64,000 nt of DNA. It comes from an uncultured Nocardioidaceae bacterium. GTDB lineage: Bacteria; Actinomycetota; Actinomycetes; Propionibacteriales; Nocardioidaceae. The number at the start of each line of letters is the position of its first letter. Position 1 is the stretch's first letter. The notes below the pieces were generated by a model. That model was not told the origin of the DNA. It worked only from the letters and a program-made list of their open reading frames with translations, and ran no database searches. Both the position numbers and the translations under genes were made by a program. This document shows, one piece after another, positions 35,445 through 44,347 of this stretch. The stretch covers positions 1 to 64,000 of the forward strand of contig CADCUI010000008.1 of NCBI GenBank assembly GCA_902805845.1, in the 5' to 3' direction.

Positions 35445-35924
35445 GTGACGGTCCTGAAACGCGTCGAGCGTTCCCGCGCCGCCCTGGACGACGTGTCCAA
35501 GGCCATCATCGAGCAGCTGCAGCAGGACGGCCGGCGTTCCTACGCGTCCATCGGCAAGGTCGTCGGGCTCTCCGAGGCGGCCGTCCGTCAGCGGGTGCAG
35601 CGGCTCATCGACCACGGGGTCATGCAGGTGGTCGCGGTCACCGACCCGCTCGAGCTGGGCTTCAGCCGACAAGCCCTCATCGGCATCCGGGCCACCGGTG
35701 ACCTGGAACCGGTCGCGGACGCGCTCGTGGCGATGGAGGAGGTCGACTACGTGGTGGTGGCCGCCGGGTCGTTCGACATCTTGGCCGAGGTCGTGGCGGA
35801 GAGCGACGAGCACCTGCTCGACATCGTCTCCAAGCGCATCCGGGCGATCCCCCAGGTGCTGAGCACCGAGACGTTCGTCTACCTCAAGCTGCGCAAGCAG
35901 ACCTACTCGTGGGGCGTGCGCTGA
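35445..35924 (+). CDS. Lrp/AsnC family transcriptional regulator
   Basis: 159 aa, buried in a long read-through ORF of the track. The N-terminal winged helix (LDDVSKAIIEQLQQDGRRSYASIGKVVGLSEAAVRQRVQRL) and the C-terminal RAM/ligand domain (VDYVVVAAGSFDILAEV) are typical. GTG 35445 is chosen because a TTGACG-17-CACTAT promoter places the transcript start on it; no Shine-Dalgarno is present. Divergent from potD and overlapping the oxidase gene, it likely controls polyamine genes in response to a polyamine or GABA-like ligand. Confidence 0.88.
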   Translation: MTVLKRVERSRAALDDVSKAIIEQLQQDGRRSYASIGKVVGLSEAAVRQRVQRLIDHGVMQVVAVTDPLELGFSRQALIGIRATGDLEPVADALVAMEEVDYVVVAAGSFDILAEVVAESDEHLLDIVSKRIRAIPQVLSTETFVYLKLRKQTYSWGVR

Positions 35925-37336
35925 CCTCCCCGGTCCACCTCGGCGCGGACAGTCCCGGCAGCTACCGTGACCTGTCCCTGTGGCACGCGACCGCGGAGGA
36001 CGACTGGCTGCCCCGCCCCCCGCTGCCGGGGAACGTCGAGGCCGACGTCGTCGTGGTCGGCGCCGGCTTCACCGGGCTGTGGACGGCGTACTACCTGCTG
36101 GAGGCCGATCCCAGCCTCCGGGTGCACGTGGTCGAGGCCGAGACCGCCGGCTTCGGCGCCTCCGGGCGCAACGGCGGCTGGTGCTCCGCACTCTTCCCGA
36201 AGTCACCGGAACGCCTGGCGCGTCTGTCCGGATCGGACCGCGGCGCCGCCGTGCGGCTGCACGAGGCGATGCGCGACAGCGTGGACGAGATCGGTCGAGT
36301 CACGGCTGCGGAGGGGATCGACGCCCAGTACACGAAGGGCGGGACGGTCACGGTCGCCCGCACGCCGGTGCAGCTGCGCCGCGCTCGCGGCGAGATCGCG
36401 GAGGCGCGTGCGTGGGGGCGCGGCGAGGACCAGCTCCGCCTGCTCGACCGCGCTGAGGCCGCAGACATGATCGGCGCCGCGGGGGCTCTGGGGGCGACGT
36501 ACACGCCCGACTGCGCCGCACTGCACCCTGCCCGGCTCGTGCGGGGGCTGGCCCGGGCCGTCGAGCGCCGGGGCGGCCACCTCCACGAGCACACGCGCGC
36601 GCTCGACGTGACCCCCGGCCGGGTGGTCACCGACCACGGCACCGTCCGCGCCGAGGTGGTGGTGCGCGCCACCGAGGGCTACACCCCGGCGCTGCCGCGC
36701 CAGCGCCGAGCGGTGATCCCGGTCTACTCCTTGGTGGTGGCGACCGAGCCGCTCGACGACGCGCAGTGGGCGGAGATCGGCCTGGCGGGCAGGCCGACGT
36801 TCAGCGAGCACCGCCACCTGGTGGTCTACGGACAGCGCTCCGCCGACGGCCGGCTGGTGTTCGGCGGCCGTGGGGCGCCGTACCACTTCGGCTCCTCGGT
36901 GCGGCCCTCCCACGACCGCGACGACGACGTGTGGGCGGGCTTGCGCGCCAGCCTGCGTGAGCTCTTTCCGGCGCTGGAGGGGACGCGCTTCACCCACGCC
37001 TGGGGCGGACCGCTCGGGATCCCCCGCGACTGGTGCGCCTCGGTCGGTCTCGACCCGGACACCGGGCTTGCCTGGGCCGGGGGCTACGTCGGCGACGGGG
37101 TGAGCACCACGAACCTGGCCGGGCGGACCCTCCGCGACCTGGTGCTGCGCCGCGACACCGAGCTGACCGGGCTGCCGTGGGTGCAGCACCGGTCGCGGTC
37201 GTGGGAGCCCGAGCCGCTGCGCTGGCTGGGCGTCAACGCCGGGCTGCGCGCGATGACGTTGGCCGACCGCGAGGAGCAGCTCACCGGACGACCCAGCCGG
37301 ATCGCCCGGTGGATGGCGCCCCTGCTCGGTCACTGA
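35909..37336 (+). CDS. FAD-dependent oxidoreductase, gamma-glutamylputrescine oxidase-like
   Basis: 475 aa. FAD-binding VVVVGAGFTGLWTAYYLLE, then GFGASGRNGGWCSALF, and the C-terminal AWGGPLGIPRDW with GGYVGDGVSTTNLAGRTL are the pattern of PuuB-like amine oxidases of the DAO family. It overlaps the regulator gene by 16 nt and uses its GTG or a CTG, so it is cotranscribed with it. Likely oxidises a putrescine derivative, or another amine brought in by the divergent importer. No glutamylputrescine synthetase (PuuA) gene is seen in the window. Confidence 0.85.
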   Translation: MGRALTSPVHLGADSPGSYRDLSLWHATAEDDWLPRPPLPGNVEADVVVVGAGFTGLWTAYYLLEADPSLRVHVVEAETAGFGASGRNGGWCSALFPKSPERLARLSGSDRGAAVRLHEAMRDSVDEIGRVTAAEGIDAQYTKGGTVTVARTPVQLRRARGEIAEARAWGRGEDQLRLLDRAEAADMIGAAGALGATYTPDCAALHPARLVRGLARAVERRGGHLHEHTRALDVTPGRVVTDHGTVRAEVVVRATEGYTPALPRQRRAVIPVYSLVVATEPLDDAQWAEIGLAGRPTFSEHRHLVVYGQRSADGRLVFGGRGAPYHFGSSVRPSHDRDDDVWAGLRASLRELFPALEGTRFTHAWGGPLGIPRDWCASVGLDPDTGLAWAGGYVGDGVSTTNLAGRTLRDLVLRRDTELTGLPWVQHRSRSWEPEPLRWLGVNAGLRAMTLADREEQLTGRPSRIARWMAPLLGH

Positions 37337-37369
37337 CCGCCGTCCTCCGCTGGTCGGCCGAGCAACCCC

Positions 37370-37421
37370 TGCCGAGCCGCCCTTCATGCAGGCGTCCGCC
37401 TGCATGAAGGGCGGCTCGGCA
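37370..37421. terminator. Perfect 52-bp palindrome between convergent genes (dispersed repeat, copy 3)
   Basis: Two perfect 25-bp arms (beginning TGCCGAGCCGCCCTTCATGC) around a 2-nt TC centre, ending 2 nt before the stop codon of the ligase gene. It belongs to the dispersed repeat family (GAGCC instead of GACCC). Likely a bidirectional terminator, though without a T-run. Confidence 0.85.
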
Positions 37422-37423
37422 CG

Positions 37424-39364
37424 TCACGTGGTGCTGTCCCGTCCGGCGCCGCCCTGGGCGCCCGTCAAGGTGTCGCGCAACGTCTCGAGCACCGTGGGGT
37501 CCTCGATCGTGCTGGGCGGCGTCGCGTCCTTGCCGTCGGCGATGTCCCGCATGGTCTTGCGCAGGATCTTCCCCGACCGCGTCTTGGGCAGGGCGCCGAC
37601 CACCGCGACGTCCTTGAACGCAGCCACCGGTCCGATCTCGTCGCGCACCTTGGCGACCAGCTGGCGGGCGACCTCTCCCGGCTCCGCCGTGACGCCTGCC
37701 TCGAGGACGACCAGCCCTCGGGGCACCTGACCCTTGACGGAGTCCGCGACGCCGATGACGGCGCACTCGGCGACCGCCGGGTGCGCCGCCAGGACCGCCT
37801 CGATCGCGCCGGTCGACAGCCGGTGGCCCGCCACGTTGATGACGTCGTCGGTACGTCCCATCACGAACAGGTAGCCGTCCTCGTCGCGGTAGCCGCTGTC
37901 GCCGGAGACGTAGTAGCCCGGGTGCGTGGAGAGATAGGAGTCCACGAACCGCTCGTCGTCGCCCCACAGGGTCGGCAGCGTGCCCGGTGGCAGCGGCAGC
38001 CGGATGCAGATGGCACCCTCCTCGCCGGCAGCGGTCTCCCTTCCCTCGCGGTCGAGCACCTGCACGTCGTACCCCGGGACGGGGACCGACGGGGACCCGG
38101 CCTTGATCGGCATCGGCGCCAGGCCGCGGAGGTTCGCTGCGATCGGCCACCCCGTCTCGGTCTGCCACCAGTTGTCGACGACCGGGATCTCGAGCCGCCG
38201 CGAGGCCCAGGCGTAGGTGTCGGGATCGAGCCGCTCCCCGGCGAGGAACAGCGTCCGCAACGAGGAGATGTCGTGCCGCTGCAGGAGCGAGCCCTGCGGG
38301 TCCTCCTTCCGGATCGCCCGGATCGCGGTCGGCGCGGTGAACAGCCCCTCGACCCGGTGCTCGGCGACCACGCGCCAGAAGGCACCGGCGTCCGGGGTGC
38401 CGACGGGCTTGCCCTCGTAGAGCACGGTCGTCGCCCCGCAGATGAGCGGGGCGTAGACGATGTAGGAGTGGCCGACGACCCAGCCGACGTCGGAGGCCGC
38501 CCACCAGGTCTGGCCGGCGTGGACGTCGAAGACGTTCGGCAGCGACCACGCCATCGCGACCGCGTGCCCGCCGTTGTCACGCACGATCCCCTTGGGCCTT
38601 CCCGTGGTCCCGGAGGTGTAGAGCACGTAGAGCGGTGCGGTCGCAGCGACCTCGACACTGGCCGCCGGGTTCGACGCCCCGGCCCGGACGGCGACGTCCC
38701 AGTCGACGTCACGACCGTCGGTCATCGACGCACGGAGCTCCGGCCGTTGCTTGACCACGCAGGCGACCGGCCGGTGCTGTGCCTGCTCGAGGGCGCGGTC
38801 GACCAGCGGCTTGTACTCCACGACCCGGCCGGCCTCCAGACCGCACGAAGCCGCGACCACGACCTTCGGCTTGGCGTCGTCGATGCGGACGGCGAGCTCG
38901 TGAGCGGCAAAACCACCGAAGACGACCGAATGCACCGCGCCCAGCCGTGCACAGGCCAGCATGGCGACCACGGCCTCGGGGATCATCGGCATGTAGATGA
39001 CCACGCGGTCCCCCACGGCGACGCCCAGGCCCCGCAGAGCCCCCGCGAAGGCCGCGACCTCCTCCAGGAGCTGGGCATAGGTGAAGGTGCGTCTGGTCGA
39101 GGAGACCGGGCTGTCGTGGACCAGGGCCGGTTGGTCCGCGCGGCCGTTCACCACATGACGGTCCAGCGCGTTGTAGCAGGTGTTGAGGGTGGCGTCGGGG
39201 AACCACCGGTAGAACGGCGGCCGGCTGTCGTCGAGCACCCGGCGGGGACGCGAGATCCAGTCGACGAGCGACGCCTGCTCGCCCCAGAAGCCCGCCGGGT
39301 CGGCGATGCTGCGGCCGAACACCTCGGGGTAAGCGTTTCCGGGCTGCGACGCTCCAGTGCTCAT
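37424..39364 (-). CDS. prpE: Propionyl-CoA synthetase-like acyl-CoA ligase
   Basis: 646 aa. Adenylation motifs LYTSGTTGRPKGIVRDNGG (the VRDNGGHAVA form is typical of PrpE), WWQTETGWPI, SGDSGYRDEDGYLFVMGRTDDVINVAGHRLS and the acetyl-lysine region TRSGKILRKTMR are present. An ACAS_N domain occupies the first 90 residues. It activates propionate or acetate to the CoA ester. CAGGAT lies 6 nt before the ATG, possibly another leaderless promoter. Isolated from other propionate genes. Confidence 0.88.
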   Translation of the reverse strand: MSTGASQPGNAYPEVFGRSIADPAGFWGEQASLVDWISRPRRVLDDSRPPFYRWFPDATLNTCYNALDRHVVNGRADQPALVHDSPVSSTRRTFTYAQLLEEVAAFAGALRGLGVAVGDRVVIYMPMIPEAVVAMLACARLGAVHSVVFGGFAAHELAVRIDDAKPKVVVAASCGLEAGRVVEYKPLVDRALEQAQHRPVACVVKQRPELRASMTDGRDVDWDVAVRAGASNPAASVEVAATAPLYVLYTSGTTGRPKGIVRDNGGHAVAMAWSLPNVFDVHAGQTWWAASDVGWVVGHSYIVYAPLICGATTVLYEGKPVGTPDAGAFWRVVAEHRVEGLFTAPTAIRAIRKEDPQGSLLQRHDISSLRTLFLAGERLDPDTYAWASRRLEIPVVDNWWQTETGWPIAANLRGLAPMPIKAGSPSVPVPGYDVQVLDREGRETAAGEEGAICIRLPLPPGTLPTLWGDDERFVDSYLSTHPGYYVSGDSGYRDEDGYLFVMGRTDDVINVAGHRLSTGAIEAVLAAHPAVAECAVIGVADSVKGQVPRGLVVLEAGVTAEPGEVARQLVAKVRDEIGPVAAFKDVAVVGALPKTRSGKILRKTMRDIADGKDATPPSTIEDPTVLETLRDTLTGAQGGAGRDSTT

Positions 39365-39419
39365 GGCCTCATCCTGCCGCGCCTCGACTCCCGGTCACGA
39401 CCAGCATCGGTACCGGTCT

Positions 39420-40901
39420 TCAGCCCAGCCCGTTCTCCGCCGTCGTCGCCGGCTTGCTCGTGTCGTCGAGCCAGTGGGCGAAGAACCCGTCGAGGTCCTC
39501 TCCGCTCACCTCCGACGCCAGCCGACGGAACGCCTGGCCGGTTCCGTGGCCGAAGTGACGGCTCTCCACCCATCGCCGCAGCAGTCGGTCCATGTCGGTC
39601 TCACCGATGCGGCTGCGCAGCGCCGCCAGGGTCATGCCTCCGCGGACGTAGACCGGCTCGCGCCAGATCCGGGACGGGCCCGGGTCGCTCAACCGGAGCC
39701 CCCAGAAGCCGCTGTCGACACCGTGGAGCTCGTAGGCGTTGCGGAGGTGCTGCTGCACCGTGGCCCGTCCGTGGTCCTCGTCGTAGAGCCACTCGACGTA
39801 CGTCGCGAAGCCCTCGTTGAGCCAGATGTCGCGCCACCGGCGCAGCGACACGTCGTTGCCGAACCACTGGTGCGCCTGCTCGTGCACCAGCAGGCCCATG
39901 CCGTAGGGGTCGGGCCCGCCGGAGTAGTCGTAGACCGGCCGCGACTGGTTCTCCAGGGCGAAGCCGACCTGCAGGCCGACGACGACGCCCCCGGTGCTGC
40001 TGAACGGGTACGGCCCGAACCTGCTCTCCAGCCACGACACGACGCCGGACGTCGCCCGCAGCAGCCGCAGGGACCGGTCCTCGTCCTCGGCGGTGAGCGC
40101 ACGCGAGACCGCATGGACGAACGGGCGGCCGCCGGCCTCCCCGCGCTCCAGCCGGTAGCGCCCGGCGGCGAAGAACGCCAGGTAGGTCACCATCGGCTCC
40201 GGCATCCGCCAGTGCCAGGTGGTCCAGCCGGCGGAGCTGCGGCGGGAGACGAGGTGGCCGTTGCTGACGGCCTGCTTGCCCTGCGGCACCCGCATCACGA
40301 TGTCGTACGTCGCCTTGTCGGTGGGGGTCTCGTTGGCCGCGAACCACCAGGGGCCGATCTGCGGCTCGCCGATGGCGACGGTCTCGCCGGCGCGGCGGAA
40401 GTAGAGGTCGCGGCCGGGCTCGAGGCCGGAGGCGCTCCTCGCCGAGGGCCGACCGTGGTAGGACACCCGCACCCGGAAGCGCTCACCGGCGTCGAGGGGC
40501 CGGTCGGGGACCACGGTGAGCTCGTGACGGCTCGGCTTCCGGAAGGCGGCGGGGCGGCCGTTCACCCGGACCTCGTCCACAGCCAGCACCAGGTCGAGGT
40601 TCAAGGCGCTGAGGTTGCGATGGGCGGTGGCCCGCAGGACCGTGACCCCTCGGAGCCGGTCGCTGCCGGGCCGGTAGGTGTCGAGGATCTTGTAGTGCCG
40701 CACGTCGTAGCCACCGTTGCCGTCGGCGGGGAAGTACGGGTCGCCGCCGGAGGCGGAGCCGGCGGCGGCTCGGCCGACCCTCTCCGACCCGGCCGTCTCC
40801 GAGCCGGCCGTCTCCGGGCCGGACCCGGAGGCGGACCCGCAGCCCACGAGGGCGACGACGCCGAGGCAGAGGGCAACCAGGACGGCGCACAGTCGAGACA
40901 T
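39420..40901 (-). CDS. M1-family zinc metallopeptidase lipoprotein
   Basis: 493 aa with a signal peptide ending in lipobox ALVGC (Cys about residue 21) and an exported Gly/Ser-rich linker. Zinc motif HEQAHQWFGN and NEGFATYVEWL supply the HExxH plus distant Glu; WWFAANETPTDKATY is typical of the N-terminal beta domain. It lacks the large C-terminal ARM-repeat domain, as do the short actinobacterial secreted forms. The exopeptidase GxMEN motif is replaced by VGFALENQS. AGGAAG precedes the ATG. Confidence 0.9.
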   Translation of the reverse strand: MSRLCAVLVALCLGVVALVGCGSASGSGPETAGSETAGSERVGRAAAGSASGGDPYFPADGNGGYDVRHYKILDTYRPGSDRLRGVTVLRATAHRNLSALNLDLVLAVDEVRVNGRPAAFRKPSRHELTVVPDRPLDAGERFRVRVSYHGRPSARSASGLEPGRDLYFRRAGETVAIGEPQIGPWWFAANETPTDKATYDIVMRVPQGKQAVSNGHLVSRRSSAGWTTWHWRMPEPMVTYLAFFAAGRYRLERGEAGGRPFVHAVSRALTAEDEDRSLRLLRATSGVVSWLESRFGPYPFSSTGGVVVGLQVGFALENQSRPVYDYSGGPDPYGMGLLVHEQAHQWFGNDVSLRRWRDIWLNEGFATYVEWLYDEDHGRATVQQHLRNAYELHGVDSGFWGLRLSDPGPSRIWREPVYVRGGMTLAALRSRIGETDMDRLLRRWVESRHFGHGTGQAFRRLASEVSGEDLDGFFAHWLDDTSKPATTAENGLG

Positions 40902-40996
40902 GAGTCTTCCTGGAAATTCGGTTGCGGGCGGGCGGCGTTGTCGCGACGCTACCCGAAGAAGAACACCCGCTCCCGCGGCGGAGGAAGGAGGGTCCC

Positions 40997-41119
40997 ATGC
41001 ATGTCACCGACGTGGTCCCGACGTACCCGACCCTTCCCCTCTTCCGAATGCGGAGCAATGTTGACGACGAATCCGGGCGAGAGCCCGAACCTTTTCACCC
41101 TCTCCTTCGAGGCCACTGA
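40997..41119 (+). CDS. Possible short upstream ORF overlapping the RIO kinase start
   Basis: 40 codons (MHVTDVVPTYPTLPLFRMRS...), with an ideal Shine-Dalgarno AAGGAGG 5 nt upstream, better than that of the kinase. It overlaps the kinase start in another frame and ends inside it. It could be a leader peptide that couples translation, or the Shine-Dalgarno may instead serve an in-frame kinase start at 41001. Confidence 0.35.
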   Translation: MHVTDVVPTYPTLPLFRMRSNVDDESGREPEPFHPLLRGH

Positions 41120-41897
41120 CGACCTCCTCGACGACCAGCGCTGGAGCACCTACTGGGACGTCGAGCGACTCTGCCGAGGACCTGAGCCGGTCCCCGACTG
41201 GGTGGTGCAGGACCGCGCCGCCGTGGACACCGAGCTCGGCGTGCTCAAGACCGGCAAGGAGGCCGACGTCCACCTGCTGCGCCGGGCGGTCCCCGGCACA
41301 ACCGGGTCGACGCTGGCCGCCAAGCGCTACCGCGGCGAGGAGCACCGGAGCTTCCACCGCAGCGCCGCGTACACCGAGGGCCGCCGGATGCGCAACACCA
41401 GGGACGCCCGCGCGCTGACCAAGAAGTCCAAGCACGGCCGGTCGGTCGCCGCCGGCCAGTGGGCGTGGGCCGAGTGGCAGGCGCTCACCCGGTTCTGGTC
41501 CGCCGGAGTCCCGGTCCCCTACCCGGTGCAGGTGGACGGCACCGAGATCCTCATGGAGCTGGTGACGGGGTCCGATGGCGGGGCGGCACCGCGGCTGGCG
41601 GCCACCCGGCCGGAGCGCCCCCTGCTCGAGCACTACTACGACCAGGTCCGCGACATCCTCGGACTCCTCGCCCGCGCGGGTGTGGTCCACGGCGACCTGT
41701 CGCCGTACAACGTGCTCGCCGCGGATGACCGGCTGGTGGTGATCGACCTGCCCCAGGTCGTCGACCTCGTCGCCAACCCGGCCGGGACCGACTTCCTGCT
41801 GCGCGACTGCCGCAACATGTGCGCGTGGTTCGTGCGGCGCGGGCTCGAGGTGGACGAGCAGTCCCTCTTCGCGGAGGTCGTCGCCCAGGCGTTCTGA
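41058..41897 (+). CDS. RIO1-type serine protein kinase
   Basis: 279 aa from ATG 41058. P-loop substitute LKTGKEADVHLLRR, catalytic loop HGDLSPYNVL and metal-binding VVIDLPQVVD are the RIO signatures; GRRMRNTRDARALTKKSKHG is the flexible loop. RIO kinases in bacteria have no settled role. An upstream in-frame ATG at 41001 (MSPTWSRRTR) has AAGGAGG 9 nt before it and would add 19 residues, so the start is uncertain. Divergent from the M1 peptidase. Confidence 0.85.
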   Translation: MLTTNPGESPNLFTLSFEATDDLLDDQRWSTYWDVERLCRGPEPVPDWVVQDRAAVDTELGVLKTGKEADVHLLRRAVPGTTGSTLAAKRYRGEEHRSFHRSAAYTEGRRMRNTRDARALTKKSKHGRSVAAGQWAWAEWQALTRFWSAGVPVPYPVQVDGTEILMELVTGSDGGAAPRLAATRPERPLLEHYYDQVRDILGLLARAGVVHGDLSPYNVLAADDRLVVIDLPQVVDLVANPAGTDFLLRDCRNMCAWFVRRGLEVDEQSLFAEVVAQAF

Positions 41898-41933
41898 CCG
41901 GTGACCTGCCCATCTTCGGGTAAGGCTGCCTGC

Positions 41934-43037
41934 ATGACGCACCACCCGAGCTCGCACGGCCGCCACGTCGAGGTCGACAGCCTCGAGCAGTTCGACGTCC
42001 TCGTGCGAGCCGGGAGCACGTCGATGGCCGGCTGGCGTGTGCAGGACCTGGACCTGCGCGGGCGCGGGCGGGAGCTGACGGGCCTCGATCCCGCGGGAGC
42101 GTTGTTCCTGGGCTGCGACCTCGACCCGGGCGACGAGCAGTCGCTGCGCGGCCGGGGTGCCCTGCTCTTCCCCGACGTCCCGGACCTGCCGTTCAACCCC
42201 TACCGAAGCGGGCTCTACTCCCCCGCCGAGCTCTACGCCGGTCTCGACGACGGCTACGACCACACCGCCGACGCGCGCATCTACGTGTGGTCCGGGCAGC
42301 GAGACGTCGGCGTCACCGCCACGCTGGCGCAGAGCCTGCACGACTTCGCCGTCGATGAGGCGCTGACCGAGTACGTCGCGCACCGTCGGCTGGTCGGCGT
42401 CATGGGCGGTCACGCCGTCCGCCGCGACAGCGCCGTCTACGCCGACGCGGCGCGGCTCGGCCGGGCGCTGGCCGCAGCCGGGCTCGGGGTCGCCACCGGG
42501 GGCGGACCCGGTGCGATGGAGGCGGCCAACCTCGGTGCCGCCGCGCACCCGATGTCCGACGAGGACCTCGACGGCGCGCTCGAGGAGCTGGCCGGTGTGC
42601 CGGACTTCCGGCCGTCGGTGACGGCGTGGGCGGAGTGCGCGTTCCGGGTCGCCGACCGGCTGCCCCGCGACGTGCCGACCTTGGGCATCCCGACGTGGTT
42701 CTACGGTCACGAGCCGCCCAACATCTTCGCGGCGGACGTGGCGAAGTACTTCCGCAACGCGCTGCGCGAGGACACGCTGCTCCGCGTGTGCAGCGCCGGC
42801 ATCGTGTTCCTCCCCGGAGCCGCCGGGACGGTGCAGGAGATCTTCCAGGACGGCTGCGAGAACTACTACGCCTCGCCGGGGGCGCGTACGCCGATGGTGC
42901 TGCTCGGTCGGGAGCACTGGACACGCACGCTGCCGGCCTGGCCCCTGCTGGAGTCCATGGCGGAGGCGGCCGGGTTCACCGACTCGGTGCGGCTGGTCGA
43001 CACCTGGCAGGAGGCGGTGCAGGTGCTGACCGGCTGA
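41934..43037 (+). CDS. LOG-like Rossmann-fold nucleotide-binding protein
   Basis: 367 aa. The C-terminal two-thirds carries the lysine-decarboxylase-like (LOG) fold with ATGGGPGAMEAANLGA. The second motif reads FLPGAAGTVQEIFQ instead of PGGxGTxxE, so one Gly is Ala. An N-terminal domain of about 130 aa (HVEVDSLEQFDVLV) has pentapeptide-like features (LDLRGRGRELTGLD) and is not in cytokinin-activating LOGs. Enzymatic role is unclear; possibly nucleotide 5'-monophosphate ribohydrolase. TAAGGC lies 7 nt before the ATG, suggesting a leaderless message. Confidence 0.78.
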   Translation: MTHHPSSHGRHVEVDSLEQFDVLVRAGSTSMAGWRVQDLDLRGRGRELTGLDPAGALFLGCDLDPGDEQSLRGRGALLFPDVPDLPFNPYRSGLYSPAELYAGLDDGYDHTADARIYVWSGQRDVGVTATLAQSLHDFAVDEALTEYVAHRRLVGVMGGHAVRRDSAVYADAARLGRALAAAGLGVATGGGPGAMEAANLGAAAHPMSDEDLDGALEELAGVPDFRPSVTAWAECAFRVADRLPRDVPTLGIPTWFYGHEPPNIFAADVAKYFRNALREDTLLRVCSAGIVFLPGAAGTVQEIFQDGCENYYASPGARTPMVLLGREHWTRTLPAWPLLESMAEAAGFTDSVRLVDTWQEAVQVLTG

Positions 43038-43103
43038 GCGGACGGCTTACCGGCCCCGCTGATCGGACGGCTGACAGGCCCGCTGACCGGACGGCTGAGC
43101 GGG
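43031..43103. repeat. 25-bp tandem repeat at a convergent junction
   Basis: Nearly three copies of a unit around CGCTGATCGGACGGCTGAC, starting inside the last codons of the LOG-like gene and ending just before the rlmN stop. Fills the whole convergent space. Confidence 0.7.
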
Positions 43104-43107
43104 TGGG

Positions 43108-44280
43108 TCAGTCGCCGGTGGCGGCGAGCTGGCCGCAGGCGCCGTCGATCTCCTGGCCACGGGTGTCCCGCACGGTCGTGGGCACGCCCTTCGCCTCGAG
43201 CCTGCGTACGAACTCCCGCTCGTCCTCCCGCCGGCTGGCGGTCCACTTGGACCCAGGCGTGGGGTTGAGCGGGATCAGGTTGACGTGCACCCACCCCCAG
43301 TCGCCGTACGACTTCAGGACGTCCGCGAGCAGGTCGGCGCGCCAGGCCTGGTCGTTGACGTCGCGGATGAGCGCGTACTCGACCGACACCCGTCGTCGCG
43401 TCCTCTCGGCGTAGCGCCAGGCGGCCGCCACGGTCTCGTGCACGTTCCACCGGGTGTTGACCGGCACCAGCTCGTCACGCAGCTCGTCGTCAGGCGCGTG
43501 CAGGGAGAGCGCCAGGGTGACCGGGATGCCCTCGTCCGCGAGCTGCTCGATGCGGGGGACCAGTCCGACGGTGGAGACCGTGACGCCGCGCGCGGACATC
43601 CCGAGCCCACCCGGCGGCTTCTCGGTGAGCCGGCGCACCGCGCCGCTGACCGCCCGGTAGTTGGCCAGCGGCTCTCCCATGCCCATGAAGACGACGTTGC
43701 TGACACGCCCCGGTCCGCCGGGCACCTCGCCACGGGCGAGCGACCGGGCGCCGGCGACCACCTGCTCGACGATCTCCGCGGTGGAGAGGTTGCGCTGCAG
43801 GCCGCCCTGCCCGGTGGCGCAGAAGGGGCAAGCCATTCCGCAGCCTGCCTGGGAGGAGACGCACATCGTCACCCGGTCGGGGTAGCGCATGAGCACCGAC
43901 TCCACGAGCGCCCCGTCGAAGAGCCGCCACAACGTCTTGCGGGTCGTCCCCTTGTCGGCCTCGAGGGTGCGCAGCGGCACCATGAGCTCCGGGAGCAGCT
44001 CGCCGACCAGCCGCTCGCGCTCGGTGGACGGCAGGTCGGTCATCTGCTCCGGCTCGTCGACCAGCCGCGAGAAGTAGTGGGTGGACAGCTGGGTCGCCCG
44101 GAACGGCGGCAGCCCCAGGGAGGCCGCCAGGTCCTTCCGCTCGGCGGGACCGAGGTCGGCGAGGTGGCGCGGCGGCTTGCGGCGCCCGCGCGGCTGGTCG
44201 AAGACCAGCGGCAGCGGCGCCACCGCGGCAGGAACCGTGTCCGGGACAGGGGCGGGGACGGTGGCGGGGACGTCAGACAT
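43108..44280 (-). CDS. rlmN: 23S rRNA/tRNA adenine-C2 methyltransferase RlmN
   Basis: 390 aa. Radical-SAM cluster motif [41 protein letters not shown] and the late Cys in DGACGQL (the methyl-accepting Cys). It methylates A2503 of 23S rRNA and A37 of some tRNAs. The first 35 residues are a Pro/Val-rich extension ([16 protein letters not shown]). Follows cdsA in the same direction. Confidence 0.95.
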   Translation of the reverse strand: MSDVPATVPAPVPDTVPAAVAPLPLVFDQPRGRRKPPRHLADLGPAERKDLAASLGLPPFRATQLSTHYFSRLVDEPEQMTDLPSTERERLVGELLPELMVPLRTLEADKGTTRKTLWRLFDGALVESVLMRYPDRVTMCVSSQAGCGMACPFCATGQGGLQRNLSTAEIVEQVVAGARSLARGEVPGGPGRVSNVVFMGMGEPLANYRAVSGAVRRLTEKPPGGLGMSARGVTVSTVGLVPRIEQLADEGIPVTLALSLHAPDDELRDELVPVNTRWNVHETVAAAWRYAERTRRRVSVEYALIRDVNDQAWRADLLADVLKSYGDWGWVHVNLIPLNPTPGSKWTASRREDEREFVRRLEAKGVPTTVRDTRGQEIDGACGQLAATGD

Positions 44281-44347
44281 GAGACGACCATTGTCCCACC
44301 GCTCGGAAGCGCTCCGGACCGCTCTGGACCGTTCTGGACCGGCCCCC

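Noticed and set aside
37781-39820. 679-aa plus-strand ORF
   Set aside because: Antisense of the propionyl-CoA synthetase-like gene, which has all expected motifs on the minus strand.
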